Source: Actinomycetospora endophytica
GTDB taxonomy: Bacteria; Actinomycetota; Actinomycetes; Mycobacteriales; Pseudonocardiaceae
DNA length: 64,000 bases
Direction: 5' to 3'
NCBI RefSeq assembly: GCF_021026375.1
Contig: NZ_JAJNDB010000004.1
Span: 248,001-312,000, forward strand
How positions within the stretch are numbered: the stretch's first letter is position 1; each line of letters opens with the position of its first letter. Both the position numbers and the translations under genes were made by a program. The notes under the pieces are model-generated. The model did not search any database. It worked only from the letters and a program-made list of their open reading frames with translations, and was not told where the DNA came from. Shown here piece by piece: positions 18,902-27,724 of this stretch.

Positions 18902-20389
18902 GTGAGCAGCGAGGAGCCGGGGCAGGGCGCCGCGGATCTGCGGTTGGGGTCGCCGGCGGGCCGGTGGGTCCTGGCGACGACGGTGCTGGGTTCGGGTCTG
19001 GCGATGCTCGACTCGACCGTGGTGAACGTGGCCCTCGAACGCATCGGGGCCGACTTCGGGGCGTCCTTCGCCGGCCTGCAGTGGACGATCAACGCGTACA
19101 CGCTGACCCTGGCCGGGTTCATCCTGCTGGGCGGTTCGCTGGGGGACCGGTTCGGCCGCCGGCGGATCTTCCTGGTGGGCGTGGTGTGGTTCGCGCTCGC
19201 CTCGGCGCTCTGCGGGTTCGCGCCGTCGATCGAGGTGCTGATCGCGGCGCGGGCGCTGCAGGGGATCGGCGGCGCGCTGCTCACGCCCGGCTCGCTCGCG
19301 CTGATCTCGGCGTCGTTCCACGGTGACGACCGCGCGGCGGCCATCGGGGCGTGGTCGGGTCTCGCGGGCGTCGCCGGTGCGGTCGGGCCGTTCGTCGGGG
19401 GCTGGCTCGTGGAGTGGAACTGGCGGGCGGTGTTCCTGATCAACCTGCCGGTGGCCGCCGTCGTGGTGGCCGCGGCGCTGCGCCATGTGCCGGAGTCGCG
19501 CGACCCGCAGGCCGTCCCACACCTCGACATCCCGGGCACCGCGCTGGCCCTGCTCGGGCTCGGGACGCTGACGTGGTCGCTGACCGAGGCCGGGACGTCG
19601 GGGGCGTCGGTGGGAGTCGTCGCGACCGGGGTGGCCGGGGTGGCCGCGCTCGTGGCGTTCGCGTTCGTCGAGCGGCGGTCCCGCTCCCCGCTGGTCCCGA
19701 CCGACCTGTTCGCCAACCCCCGCTTCACCGCGCTCAACGTGGTGACGCTGCTGGTCTACGCCGCGCTCGGGGTGCTCTTCGTACTGCTGGTGCTCCAGTT
19801 GCAGGTGGTTGCGGGGTTCTCCCCGTTGGCGGCGGGGGTGTCGACGCTGCCGATCACGGTGATCATGCTGCTGCTCTCCGCCCGTGCCGGACGGCTCGCC
19901 ACGAAGATCGGGCCGCGGATCCCCATGACCGTCGGCCTCGTCACGGCGGCCGCCGGCATGCTCCTGCTGCTGCGGGTCGGCGTCGGGGCGTCGTACCTGT
20001 TCGACGTGCTGCCCGCGGTGCTGCTGTTCGGCCTGGGCCTCGCCGCCACGGTGGCACCCCTGACGGCGACGGTCCTCGACGCCGCCGACGACCGCCACGC
20101 CGGCGTCGCCTCGGGCGTCAACAACGCGGTGGCCCGGGCGGCCGGGCTCCTCGCGGTGGCGGTGATCCCGGCGGCGGCGGGGATCGCGGGCGCGGACTAC
20201 ACGAACCCGGTCGCGTTCTCGGCGGGCTACCACCGCGCCGTCGTGATCGCCGCGTGCCTGCTGCTCGGCGGCGCGCTGCTCTCCGGGCTGCTGCTGCGTC
20301 CGCTGCGGCCGCGTCCTCCTGGCGAGGTGAACGTGTCCGAGTGCGCCCACTGCGGCGTCAGCAGTCCGCAGCAGTCACCGCGGTCGTGA
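18902..20389 (+). CDS. MFS multidrug transporter, DHA2 (14-TM) family
   Basis: 495 residues from a GTG at 18902; an ATG 12 nt upstream overlaps the divergent peptidase start. The order LDSTVVNVALERIG, QWTINAYTLTLAG, LGDRFGRRR and ARALQGIGGALLTPGSLALI is the EmrB/QacA-type DHA2 signature, and 14 hydrophobic segments are visible. These proton antiporters export drugs or other amphiphiles. The C-terminus carries CAHCG, which is odd for this family. The stop overlaps the ACT gene start (GTGA), implying a two-gene operon. Confidence 0.9.
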   Translation: MSSEEPGQGAADLRLGSPAGRWVLATTVLGSGLAMLDSTVVNVALERIGADFGASFAGLQWTINAYTLTLAGFILLGGSLGDRFGRRRIFLVGVVWFALASALCGFAPSIEVLIAARALQGIGGALLTPGSLALISASFHGDDRAAAIGAWSGLAGVAGAVGPFVGGWLVEWNWRAVFLINLPVAAVVVAAALRHVPESRDPQAVPHLDIPGTALALLGLGTLTWSLTEAGTSGASVGVVATGVAGVAALVAFAFVERRSRSPLVPTDLFANPRFTALNVVTLLVYAALGVLFVLLVLQLQVVAGFSPLAAGVSTLPITVIMLLLSARAGRLATKIGPRIPMTVGLVTAAAGMLLLLRVGVGASYLFDVLPAVLLFGLGLAATVAPLTATVLDAADDRHAGVASGVNNAVARAAGLLAVAVIPAAAGIAGADYTNPVAFSAGYHRAVVIAACLLLGGALLSGLLLRPLRPRPPGEVNVSECAHCGVSSPQQSPRS

Positions 20390-20781
20390 GCTCCTCGGGG
20401 GAGTCGGACCTGGCGGTGCTGCTGGCCGGGATGACCCCGCGGTTGCGTCCCGGCCGGTACCTGTACGCCGCGGTTCCCGACGGAGGCCCGGTGCCGTCGG
20501 GCGCGGTGGTGACGGTCGCCGAGGACGAGGGGACCACCGTCGTCGTGCGGGACTCCGAGGCGGCCGGGCTCGAGGCCGAGTACCCGTGCGCGTGGATCAC
20601 GCTCGAGGTGCGGTCGTCGCTGGCGGCGGTCGGGTTCCTCGCGGCGGTGTGCGCGCGGCTGGCCGAGGCCGGGATCAGCGTGAACCCGGTGAGCGGGTTC
20701 CACCACGACCACCTGTTCGTCCCGTGGGAGCGACGGGACGAGGCGCTCGCCGTGCTCGAGCGGCGGGCGACCGGTCCATGA
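20386..20781 (+). CDS. ACT domain protein
   Basis: 131 residues from a GTG overlapping the MFS stop. The N-terminal half (LLAGMTPRLRPGRYLYAAV then AVVTVAEDEGTTVVV) and the C-terminal ACT half (WITLEVRSSLAAVGFLAAV, then GISVNPVSGFHHDHLFVPW) match small stand-alone ACT proteins of about 130 residues related to amino-acid sensors. Likely role: binding a small ligand, perhaps an amino acid. Coupling to an exporter suggests it may sense the exported compound, but this is inference. Confidence 0.8.
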   Translation: MSSSGESDLAVLLAGMTPRLRPGRYLYAAVPDGGPVPSGAVVTVAEDEGTTVVVRDSEAAGLEAEYPCAWITLEVRSSLAAVGFLAAVCARLAEAGISVNPVSGFHHDHLFVPWERRDEALAVLERRATGP

Positions 20782-20839
20782 TCACGACGGGTGCGGCGGT
20801 ACGCGTCAGATCTGCGCTGTTCCGCCGCGCGGAAGTCGA

Positions 20840-22117
20840 TCAGGGCCGGGCCCAGGGGCTGACGGCGTCGTCGGGCACCCCCTCCGATGTCAGCGAAGGG
20901 CCGTCGCTGACGTCGGCCGGGCCGTCCTGCCGACCGACCAGCCAGCACAACGGCACCGCGATCAGCGGCCCGGCCGCGAGCGTCACGAACACCGCCGGGA
21001 ACGATCCGCCGCTCGCCGCGAACACCACCCCGACGGCGGCCGGCGCGAGCACGCTCCCGACCTGCCACACCCCGTTCGCCAGCCCGGCCGCCGCCCCGAC
21101 CATCGCGTCCGGCATCACCTCGGTGACCATCGAGTTCATCAGCGGGCTGTAGCCGAACGCCACGACCCCGAGCAGCGGGGCCGCGACGAAGAACGCGCCC
21201 GGCGTCGTCAGGAACCCGAACCCGACCAGCCCAGCCGTGAACAGCGCCAGGATCACGACCATCGGGACGACGCGGGCGGCCCCGAGCCGGTCGCACACCG
21301 CACCGATGATCGGCTTGGCCACCACCGCGCCCAGCCCGAACGCCGAGACCACCAGCCCGGCACGCGAGGGGCTCAGGCCGTGGCCGAGGACCATGAGGTT
21401 CTGCATCCAGGTCGTCGTGCCCCAGGTCCCCCACAGCGCGCCGAATCCGCCGAGGGCGAGCAGCAGCCAGCGCGGCGACCGGGTCAGGGTCGGGAGCGCC
21501 GCACGCCAGGCGGGCCGCTCCACGTCAGCCGCGGCGGCCACGTCGGCCGCAGCGGCCACGTCCGTCACGACGACCCGCACGGCGACCGCCACCAGCAGCG
21601 TGACCGCCCCGAACACGACGAACACCCACGTCCACGAGCCGAGCCCGGTCAGCGGCGCCGCCACCAGCCCGACGACGAGCACGCCGGCCGACGACGCCAT
21701 CATCAGCACGCCGGTCGCGCTCGCCCGGCGGGCGCGCTCGAAGCGTTCCGCGAGCAGCCGCATGCAGGCCGCGAAGTCGACGCCCGCCGCGAGCCCCATG
21801 AGCAGCTGGATCGCCGCGCCCGCGGCCGCCGACCGGACGAATCCGAACCCGATCGTCAGCAGCCCCAGCGGCACGAGCGCCGCGACCAGCGTCCGCCGCG
21901 CGCCGAACCGGTCGACCACGAACCCGCCCAGCAGGCTCGACAGCAGATACCCGACGAAGAACAGCGAGGTGAAGACGCCGAGCGTGGCGACGGGCAGCCC
22001 GAAGTCGTCGGCCGCCGTCGTCGCGACCCCGGACCATCCGAGCCGGTCGAGGAACGAGACGAGGTACGCGAGGGTGGCCACGACGACCACCACCCAACGG
22101 CCGCGGTCGGTGCGCAT
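20840..22117 (-). CDS. MFS transporter (12 TM)
   Basis: 425 residues from an ATG at 22117. Twelve hydrophobic segments; the motif DRFGARRTL after TM2 and DRLGAARVV after TM8 are the two MFS cytosolic loops. The beginning, with DRLGWSGVATTAADDFGL, resembles metabolite/anion transporters of the sialate or hexuronate type. A repeat (DVAAAADVAAAADV) lies in the central loop, from an 18-bp duplication near 21523-21560. The C-terminal tail includes SDGPSLT, encoded by a palindrome (20886-20914) that is also found inside nuoN. Substrate unknown. Confidence 0.85.
   Translation of the reverse strand: MRTDRGRWVVVVVATLAYLVSFLDRLGWSGVATTAADDFGLPVATLGVFTSLFFVGYLLSSLLGGFVVDRFGARRTLVAALVPLGLLTIGFGFVRSAAAGAAIQLLMGLAAGVDFAACMRLLAERFERARRASATGVLMMASSAGVLVVGLVAAPLTGLGSWTWVFVVFGAVTLLVAVAVRVVVTDVAAAADVAAAADVERPAWRAALPTLTRSPRWLLLALGGFGALWGTWGTTTWMQNLMVLGHGLSPSRAGLVVSAFGLGAVVAKPIIGAVCDRLGAARVVPMVVILALFTAGLVGFGFLTTPGAFFVAAPLLGVVAFGYSPLMNSMVTEVMPDAMVGAAAGLANGVWQVGSVLAPAAVGVVFAASGGSFPAVFVTLAAGPLIAVPLCWLVGRQDGPADVSDGPSLTSEGVPDDAVSPWARP
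20886..20914. repeat. GTCAGCGA palindrome at the MFS C-terminus
   Basis: GTCAGCGA (20889-20896), seven nt, then TCGCTGAC (20904-20911), with outer bases extending the pairing to 10 of 11. It encodes SDGPSLT in the MFS tail. The same palindrome and peptide occur in nuoN at 25873-25895. Confidence 0.8.
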
Positions 22118-22240
22118 GCGAAGCACCCTGACACGGCTGCGTGCTTGGCGCCGTTCGCTCCCCGGACGACAGCGACGCGCCCGTGCTGACACCCGGTGGG
22201 CGACGTGTCATCGCGCCCGCGAAGGGGCAGGCTGGGCCCC

Positions 22241-23680
22241 GTGACCGACACCCCGCCGACCGTCTTCGTGCTCTTCGGCGCCAGCGGCGACCTCGCGGCC
22301 CGGCTCGTGCTGCCCGCGTTCTACCGGCTGGCCCAGGAGCGTCTGCTGCCCCCGCGATGGGTGCTGGTCGGCAGCGGGCGTCGACGGCTGTCCGACGACG
22401 AGTTCCGCGAGCACGTCCACGGCGTGCTCGACCAGTTCGGCCCGAAGCCGGCCGAGGGCCCCTGGGAGGAGTTCGCCCCGCGGCTGCGCTTCGCCGGCGA
22501 CGGGTTCTCGGTCGACGACCCCGGGCAGCTCCTGGACCGGGTCGGGGAGGCCGAGGACGAGATCGGCGACGGCGACCGCACCGCGGTCCAGCGGGTGCAC
22601 TACCTCGGTGTGCCCCCCACCGCGTTCGAGCCGATCACGAACGCCCTCGGTGCGCACGGCCTCGCCGAGCGCTCCCGGGTGGTCTACGAGAAGCCGTTCG
22701 GCACCTCGCTCGCGGCGTTCCGCACGCTCGACGTGGCCGTGCACCGGGTCTTCGACGAGTCGGTGATCTACCGGATCGACCACTTCCTGGGCAAGGAGGC
22801 CACCCAGCAGCTGCGGGCGCTGCGCTTCGCCAACGGCCTGTTCGGGTCCGCGTGGGACCGGAACCACGTGGCGGCGGTCCAGATCGACGTCCCGGAGACC
22901 CTCGACGTCGCCGACCGCGCCTCGTTCTACGACGGCACCGGCGCCGTGCTCGACATGCTGGTCACCCACCTGTTCCAGGTCGCCGCCGAGATCGCCATGG
23001 AGCCCCCGCGCAGTCTCGGCGCGGACGACATCGCGCAGGCCCGCGCGGACGCGGTCAAGGCATTCCGGCGGCTCGCCCCCGACGAGGTCGTCCGCGGCCA
23101 GTTCGCGGGCTACCGCGACATCGACGGCATCGCCGACGACTCGGACACCGAGACCTTCGTGGCCGCGAAGATGTTCGTCGACTCGGAGCGCTGGCGCGAC
23201 GTCCCGTTCCTCATGCGGACCGGCAAGATGATGGCCGAGAGCCACCAGAAGGTCACCCTGGTCATGCGCGATCCCGACGACGGGCCCTACCGGGCCGCCG
23301 GTGGGTCGGGCGGCGGCGCCGACATCCCGGTGCGCGGCAACGTGGTGTGCTTCGACCTCGCCGGCGACGGCGCGCTGGCGATCTCGATGAACATCGAGGT
23401 CCCGGGCAGCCAGTCGGAGCTCACGACGCAGTGGACCCAGATCACGCTGCACGACGTCGACGGCGGCGATCCGCTCCCGCCCTACGTGCGGCTGATCCAC
23501 GACATCCTGCTCGGCGACCGCGCCCTGTTCACCCGGCCGGACGGCCTCGAGGAGGTCTGGCACGCTGCCGGCGCCGCCCTCGACCGCTCCGGCGCGCTGT
23601 ACCCGTACCAGCCCGGCACGTGGGGCCCGGCCGAGGCGCTGCGCCTGGCCGAGCCGGTGGGGTGGGCCCTGGGTGGCTGA
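22241..23680 (+). CDS. zwf: Glucose-6-phosphate dehydrogenase
   Basis: 479 residues from a GTG at 22241. The nucleotide-binding motif GASGDLAARL near the start, the substrate motif RIDHFLGKE at about 178-186 and the EKPFG segment (VYEKPFGTSL) are diagnostic. It oxidises glucose-6-phosphate to 6-phosphogluconolactone with NADP+ in the pentose phosphate pathway. It stands alone, without opcA, pgl or transaldolase genes nearby, so it is probably a second, accessory zwf. A palindromic hairpin follows 3 nt after the stop. Confidence 0.95.
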   Translation: MTDTPPTVFVLFGASGDLAARLVLPAFYRLAQERLLPPRWVLVGSGRRRLSDDEFREHVHGVLDQFGPKPAEGPWEEFAPRLRFAGDGFSVDDPGQLLDRVGEAEDEIGDGDRTAVQRVHYLGVPPTAFEPITNALGAHGLAERSRVVYEKPFGTSLAAFRTLDVAVHRVFDESVIYRIDHFLGKEATQQLRALRFANGLFGSAWDRNHVAAVQIDVPETLDVADRASFYDGTGAVLDMLVTHLFQVAAEIAMEPPRSLGADDIAQARADAVKAFRRLAPDEVVRGQFAGYRDIDGIADDSDTETFVAAKMFVDSERWRDVPFLMRTGKMMAESHQKVTLVMRDPDDGPYRAAGGSGGGADIPVRGNVVCFDLAGDGALAISMNIEVPGSQSELTTQWTQITLHDVDGGDPLPPYVRLIHDILLGDRALFTRPDGLEEVWHAAGAALDRSGALYPYQPGTWGPAEALRLAEPVGWALGG

Positions 23681-23683
23681 CGC

Positions 23684-23729
23684 CTTGTGAGCAGAAATTG
23701 ACGCCAGGACGTCAATTTCTGCTCACAGG
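23684..23729. terminator. Palindrome between convergent zwf and aminotransferase (TGAGCAG family)
   Basis: An 18-bp perfect stem (TGTGAGCAGAAATTGACG, 23686-23703) with a 6-nt loop, extended by two further pairs. It can end transcription from both sides and supplies the stop codon of the minus-strand gene (23723-23725). Relatives lie at 51368-51444 and 52579-52652. Confidence 0.85.
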
Positions 23730-24745
23730 CGCGACAGCGCACCCAGCAAGAGCTCCACGTCGGCCTCGGTGTTGTGCAGGTGGAACGCCACGCGGGTCGC
23801 GCCCGCCCGGGGCGCGCAGTGGATGCCCGCGGCGGCCAGGCGGTCCCCGGCGTCCGGCTGCGGGACGGAGACGATCGGCGACGCCGAGGGCGGCAGGTCG
23901 AGGCCCTTGCGGACGAGCGCGGCCAGCCCGACGCCGTGGTCGTGGACGGCGGCGCGGTCGAGCGACGCGTGCCAGCCCAGCGAGGCCGCGGCGCCCACGA
24001 AGGACCCCCACGCGGGCGAGACGTCGAGCCGCCGCGCCCCGGATGCGAGCCCGAGCGGGAGGCCGTAGCAGCGCTGCCAGCGGTCGTCGCCCGCGTACCA
24101 GCCGGCGTTGCTCGGGGTGACGCGCTCGAGCAACCGACCCGAGCACGCCAGCCACGACGCGCCGCGCGGAGCGAGCAGCCACTTGTAGCCGCCCGCGACG
24201 ACGGCGTCGGCCCACGAGAGGTCCGCGGTCGACCAGCCGATCGACTGGGTGCCGTCGAGCACGACGAACGCCGCGCCGGCCGAGGTCCGCAGCGCCTCCA
24301 GATCGACCAGCGCCCCGTCCGCGGACTGCGCGACGCTCACCGCGACGACGTCGTACTCCCCGGCCCGCGCCGGGACCTCGCCGAGCGGGACCTCGTCCAC
24401 GACGTGCCCGCACGCGGCGAACGGCCAGCTCACGCTGGTGAACTCCCGCTCCGCGGTGAGCACCCGGGTCCCGGGCGGGAACGCCGCCGCGATCGGTCCG
24501 AGCAGCCCGGAGACCGACGCGCCGACCGCCACGTCGTCGGGACCGAACCCGGTGAGCTCCGCGAATGCGGCCCGGGTGGCGTCCACGGGGGCGTCCATGG
24601 CGACCGCGGAGATGCCGCCGTGCGCCCAGTCGTCGACCCACCCGCGCACCGCCTCGACGACATGGCGTGGCGGGATGCCGACCGAGGCGGTGTTGAGGTA
24701 CCCGGGCTCGACGTCGAACGACGCCCCGAACGCTGCGACGGTCAT
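23723..24745 (-). CDS. Class V aminotransferase (PLP-dependent)
   Basis: 340 residues. The fold-type I features are VLDGTQSIGW (aspartate for the PLP ring) and GGYKWLLAPRG with the Schiff-base lysine, as in class V aminotransferases and cysteine desulfurase-like or isopenicillin epimerase-like enzymes. The beginning LNTASVGIPP is typical of that group. The exact reaction is unknown; no conserved desulfurase cysteine is apparent. It lies 19 nt after nuoN on the same strand, so it may be the last gene of the copA-nuo operon. Its stop codon lies in the palindrome shared with zwf. Confidence 0.85.
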   Translation of the reverse strand: MTVAAFGASFDVEPGYLNTASVGIPPRHVVEAVRGWVDDWAHGGISAVAMDAPVDATRAAFAELTGFGPDDVAVGASVSGLLGPIAAAFPPGTRVLTAEREFTSVSWPFAACGHVVDEVPLGEVPARAGEYDVVAVSVAQSADGALVDLEALRTSAGAAFVVLDGTQSIGWSTADLSWADAVVAGGYKWLLAPRGASWLACSGRLLERVTPSNAGWYAGDDRWQRCYGLPLGLASGARRLDVSPAWGSFVGAAASLGWHASLDRAAVHDHGVGLAALVRKGLDLPPSASPIVSVPQPDAGDRLAAAGIHCAPRAGATRVAFHLHNTEADVELLLGALSRL

Positions 24746-24764
24746 GCCCCGATGCTGCCCGCGA

Positions 24765-26174
24765 TCACCCCGCGAACGCGACCAGGATCCCGCCCGCCAC
24801 CGAGGCCACGGCCAGCACGACGGCGACCACGGCGGCGCGGGCCCGCAGCGGATCCCGGAGCACGGGGTCGCCGGGCGAGAACACCGGGACGATCCAGCGC
24901 AGGTAGTAGACGAGGCTCGCGACCGAGTTCAGCACCGCGACGGCCGCCAGCCACGTCATGCCGCCGTCGACGGCCGCGGTGAACCCCGCGAGCTTGCCGG
25001 CGAACACCACCGTCGGCGGCGTCCCGACCAGTCCCAGCAGCCCGACGACGAGGGCCACCGCGAGCGCCGGGTGACGCCGGCCGAGGCCGCGCTGATCGGC
25101 GATCTCGAGCGCCTGCGGACGGGCCGCGACGACCGCGAACACGGCCAGGTTGGTCACCGCGTACGCCGCCAGGTAGCCGAGCAGCGCCGGCAGCGCGAGC
25201 GGGGTCCGGGCGGCGACGGCGACCGGGACCAGCAGGTAACCGACCTGGCTGATCGTGGAGTACGCGAGCAGGCGCCGCAGCGAGGTCTGCGCGAACGCCG
25301 CGAGGTTCCCGAGCGTCATCGAGCCCACCGCGAGCACCGCCACCAGCAGCGGCCAGGGCACGGCCGCCGTCGGGACCGCGACCAGCAGCCGCCACGCCGC
25401 GACCAGGCCGCCGACCTTCGCCGTCGTCGTGAGCACCGCCCCGGTGACCGGTGACGTGCCGTCGACGGCGTCCGGCACCCAGAAGTGGGCGGGGACGCCG
25501 CCGATGGTCATGAGCAGACCGGCCAGCACGAGGAGGACGGCGACGGCTGCCGGGAGCGGCGTGGTCACGCGGCTCAGGTCGGAGTACGACGTGGCCCCGG
25601 TCAGGCCCAGCAGCACCGTCACCCCGGTCAGCAGGACCAGCCCGAACAGCGCCGAGGACAGGAAGTACTTGAGCGCCGCCTCGGTGGACCGCCCGTCGCG
25701 CACGAGCCCGGCGAGCGCCGCCAGCGGCAGGCCGGCGAGCAGGACGGCGGCGGCGAGCACCAGCAGGTCCGACGCACCGCCGAGCACCATCGCGCCGACC
25801 GCGGCGAGCTGGACGAGCACGGCGAACGCGGTCTGGGTGCGATGTGAGGATGGCGCCGTTCTGACGTCTGCTGTCAGCGAAGGACCATCGCTGACGGGGC
25901 GGTCGCCCGCCAGCACCATGATCACCACGACGGCCAGCGCGACGACGACCCGCACCGTCGTCGTCGCCGCGTCGACGGTGAACGTCCCCCCGAACGCCGT
26001 CGGCTCGCCCCGCACGGTCAGCGCCACGACGGCCGACCCCAGTCCCGCGACGATCCCCACCCCGCGCACCGCACCCTCACGTCCCGGCGGCAGGAACGAG
26101 CCGACGCACAGCCCGACCACCGCCCCGAGCGCGAGCACGATCTCCGGCAGTAGCGCGAGGGCGTCGGCGGTCAT
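24765..26174 (-). CDS. nuoN: Complex I membrane subunit NuoN (antiporter-like)
   Basis: 469 residues from an ATG at 26174 overlapping the nuoM stop. About 13-14 transmembrane segments carry the antiporter-like features: KYFLSSALFG, GVPAHFWVPDAVDG and SLRRLLAYSTISQVGY. It forms one of the proton channels of the NADH dehydrogenase membrane arm. Between TM3 and TM4 there is a 20-odd residue insertion containing SDGPSLT, encoded by a palindromic element (25873-25895) shared with an MFS gene. NuoN ends the overlapping nuo block; an aminotransferase follows. Confidence 0.93.
   Translation of the reverse strand: MTADALALLPEIVLALGAVVGLCVGSFLPPGREGAVRGVGIVAGLGSAVVALTVRGEPTAFGGTFTVDAATTTVRVVVALAVVVIMVLAGDRPVSDGPSLTADVRTAPSSHRTQTAFAVLVQLAAVGAMVLGGASDLLVLAAAVLLAGLPLAALAGLVRDGRSTEAALKYFLSSALFGLVLLTGVTVLLGLTGATSYSDLSRVTTPLPAAVAVLLVLAGLLMTIGGVPAHFWVPDAVDGTSPVTGAVLTTTAKVGGLVAAWRLLVAVPTAAVPWPLLVAVLAVGSMTLGNLAAFAQTSLRRLLAYSTISQVGYLLVPVAVAARTPLALPALLGYLAAYAVTNLAVFAVVAARPQALEIADQRGLGRRHPALAVALVVGLLGLVGTPPTVVFAGKLAGFTAAVDGGMTWLAAVAVLNSVASLVYYLRWIVPVFSPGDPVLRDPLRARAAVVAVVLAVASVAGGILVAFAG
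25873..25895. repeat. GTCAGCGA palindrome in frame in nuoN
   Basis: GTCAGCGA, seven nt, TCGCTGAC. The element and its flanks add about 22 residues in a loop of NuoN without breaking the frame. It is read in the same frame as the MFS copy, giving the same SDGPSLT peptide. Confidence 0.85.
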
Positions 26175-27724
26175 CGGCTCACCAGGGACACCACCTGCGC
26201 GGCGGCCGGGGCGATCGTCGTCGTGAGCAGGGCCGGCGCCACGCCGATCGCGACCGAGCACGCCAGCAGCAGCCCCACCGCCGTCGTCTCGGCGACCCGC
26301 AGGTCCGGCGACGACGGCGCCCGGAACCGGGAGAGCCGGGCGCGGGGCGTGGGCGGGCGCTCGGCCGCGGGCGGGAGGTGCCGGTCGCCCAGCAGCATCG
26401 ACTGCAGCGCGCGCAGGAAGAGCGCCGCGGTGATCGCCAGACCGAGCGCCGCGAGCACCGTCGCCACCGGGACCGCCGGCAGCGACCCGGCCAGCAGCGA
26501 GAACTCCCCGACGAAGCCCGAGAGCCCCGGCAACCCGAGCGAGGCGAACGCGGCGAGCGCGAACGTCCACGAGAACCGGGGCATCGGCCCCGCGACGCCC
26601 GACCACGACGCGATCTCCGAGGTGCCCCCGCGGTCGCGCAGCACCCCGGCGAGCAGGAACAGCGCCGCGGTGACGAGCCCGTGGCTGACCATCTGCACGG
26701 TCGCGCCGGTGACGGCGAGGGTGCGCGCCTCCGGCCCGGCGGCGACGATCCCGGCCGCGCCGACGGCGAGCACGACGTAGCCGAGGTGCGTCACCGAGGT
26801 GTAGGCGATCATCCGCTTGAGGTCGCGCTGCGCCAGGGCCACGAGCGCACCCCAGAGGACGGACACGACGCCGAGCACCACGAACACCAGCGCCGCCGAG
26901 CGCCACGGCCCCGGCAGCAGCGGCATCGCGATCCGGACGAACCCGTACGTGCCCATCTTCAGCAGCACGGCGGCGAGCACCGCCGACCCGGCCGCGGGCG
27001 CGTCGGTGTGCGCGGGCGGCAGCCAGGTGTGGACGGGCCAGACCGGGGTCTTGATCGCCAGCCCGATCCCGATCGCGACCAGGGCGAGCACCCCGGCCGG
27101 ACCGCTGCCGGCGAGTGGGTCCCGGGCGGCCAGCGTCGGGATGTCGAAGGTGATCCCACCCCGCCCGCCCACCGCGAGCACCAGGAACCCGAGCAGCATC
27201 ACCACCGAGCCGAGGAACGTGTACAGGAAGAACTGCAGCGCCGACGCCGCCCGCGAACCGGACCCCCACCCGGCGATCACGAAGTACATCAGCACGATCG
27301 ACAGGTCGAAGAAGACGAAGAAGAGCACCAGGTCCAGCGCGAGGAACACCCCGACACACACCGCCTCGAGCGCGAGGAAGAGCACCACGAACGCCCGGGT
27401 GCGCCCCGCGTCCTCGTCGGTCGGGCGTCGCAGCGAGTACAGCGCCACGGCCAGGAACACCACCGTCGTCATCGCGACCAGCGGCGCCGAGAACCCGTCC
27501 GCGCCCAGGTGGTACCCGACCCCGAACGCCGGGATCCACGGCAAGGACACCTCGTCGGCGAACCCACCCGCACGAGGCACCGCCGTCCACACCACGACGG
27601 CCCCGGCGACCTCGACCACCGCGAGCACCACCCAGAGCCCCAGCACCACCTCCCGCCGCGCGGCCGGGATCGCCGCCACCACCGCGGCGACCAGCAGCGG
27701 CGCGACCCACAGCGCGGTCAGCAT
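26171..27724 (-). CDS. nuoM: Complex I membrane subunit NuoM (antiporter-like)
   Basis: 517 residues, start ATG at 27724 overlapping the nuoL stop by 1 nt. The conserved lysines are present (GLAIKTPVWPVHTWLPPAH and LLKMGTYGFVRI), as is SVTHLGYVVL. In TM5 the proton-channel glutamate of canonical NuoM (E144 in Escherichia coli) is replaced by aspartate: FFVFFDLSIVLMYFVI. The change is conservative and may keep proton transfer, but it is unusual. The rest of the 14-helix pattern is intact. It belongs to the overlapping nuo block. Confidence 0.94.
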   Translation of the reverse strand: MLTALWVAPLLVAAVVAAIPAARREVVLGLWVVLAVVEVAGAVVVWTAVPRAGGFADEVSLPWIPAFGVGYHLGADGFSAPLVAMTTVVFLAVALYSLRRPTDEDAGRTRAFVVLFLALEAVCVGVFLALDLVLFFVFFDLSIVLMYFVIAGWGSGSRAASALQFFLYTFLGSVVMLLGFLVLAVGGRGGITFDIPTLAARDPLAGSGPAGVLALVAIGIGLAIKTPVWPVHTWLPPAHTDAPAAGSAVLAAVLLKMGTYGFVRIAMPLLPGPWRSAALVFVVLGVVSVLWGALVALAQRDLKRMIAYTSVTHLGYVVLAVGAAGIVAAGPEARTLAVTGATVQMVSHGLVTAALFLLAGVLRDRGGTSEIASWSGVAGPMPRFSWTFALAAFASLGLPGLSGFVGEFSLLAGSLPAVPVATVLAALGLAITAALFLRALQSMLLGDRHLPPAAERPPTPRARLSRFRAPSSPDLRVAETTAVGLLLACSVAIGVAPALLTTTIAPAAAQVVSLVSR

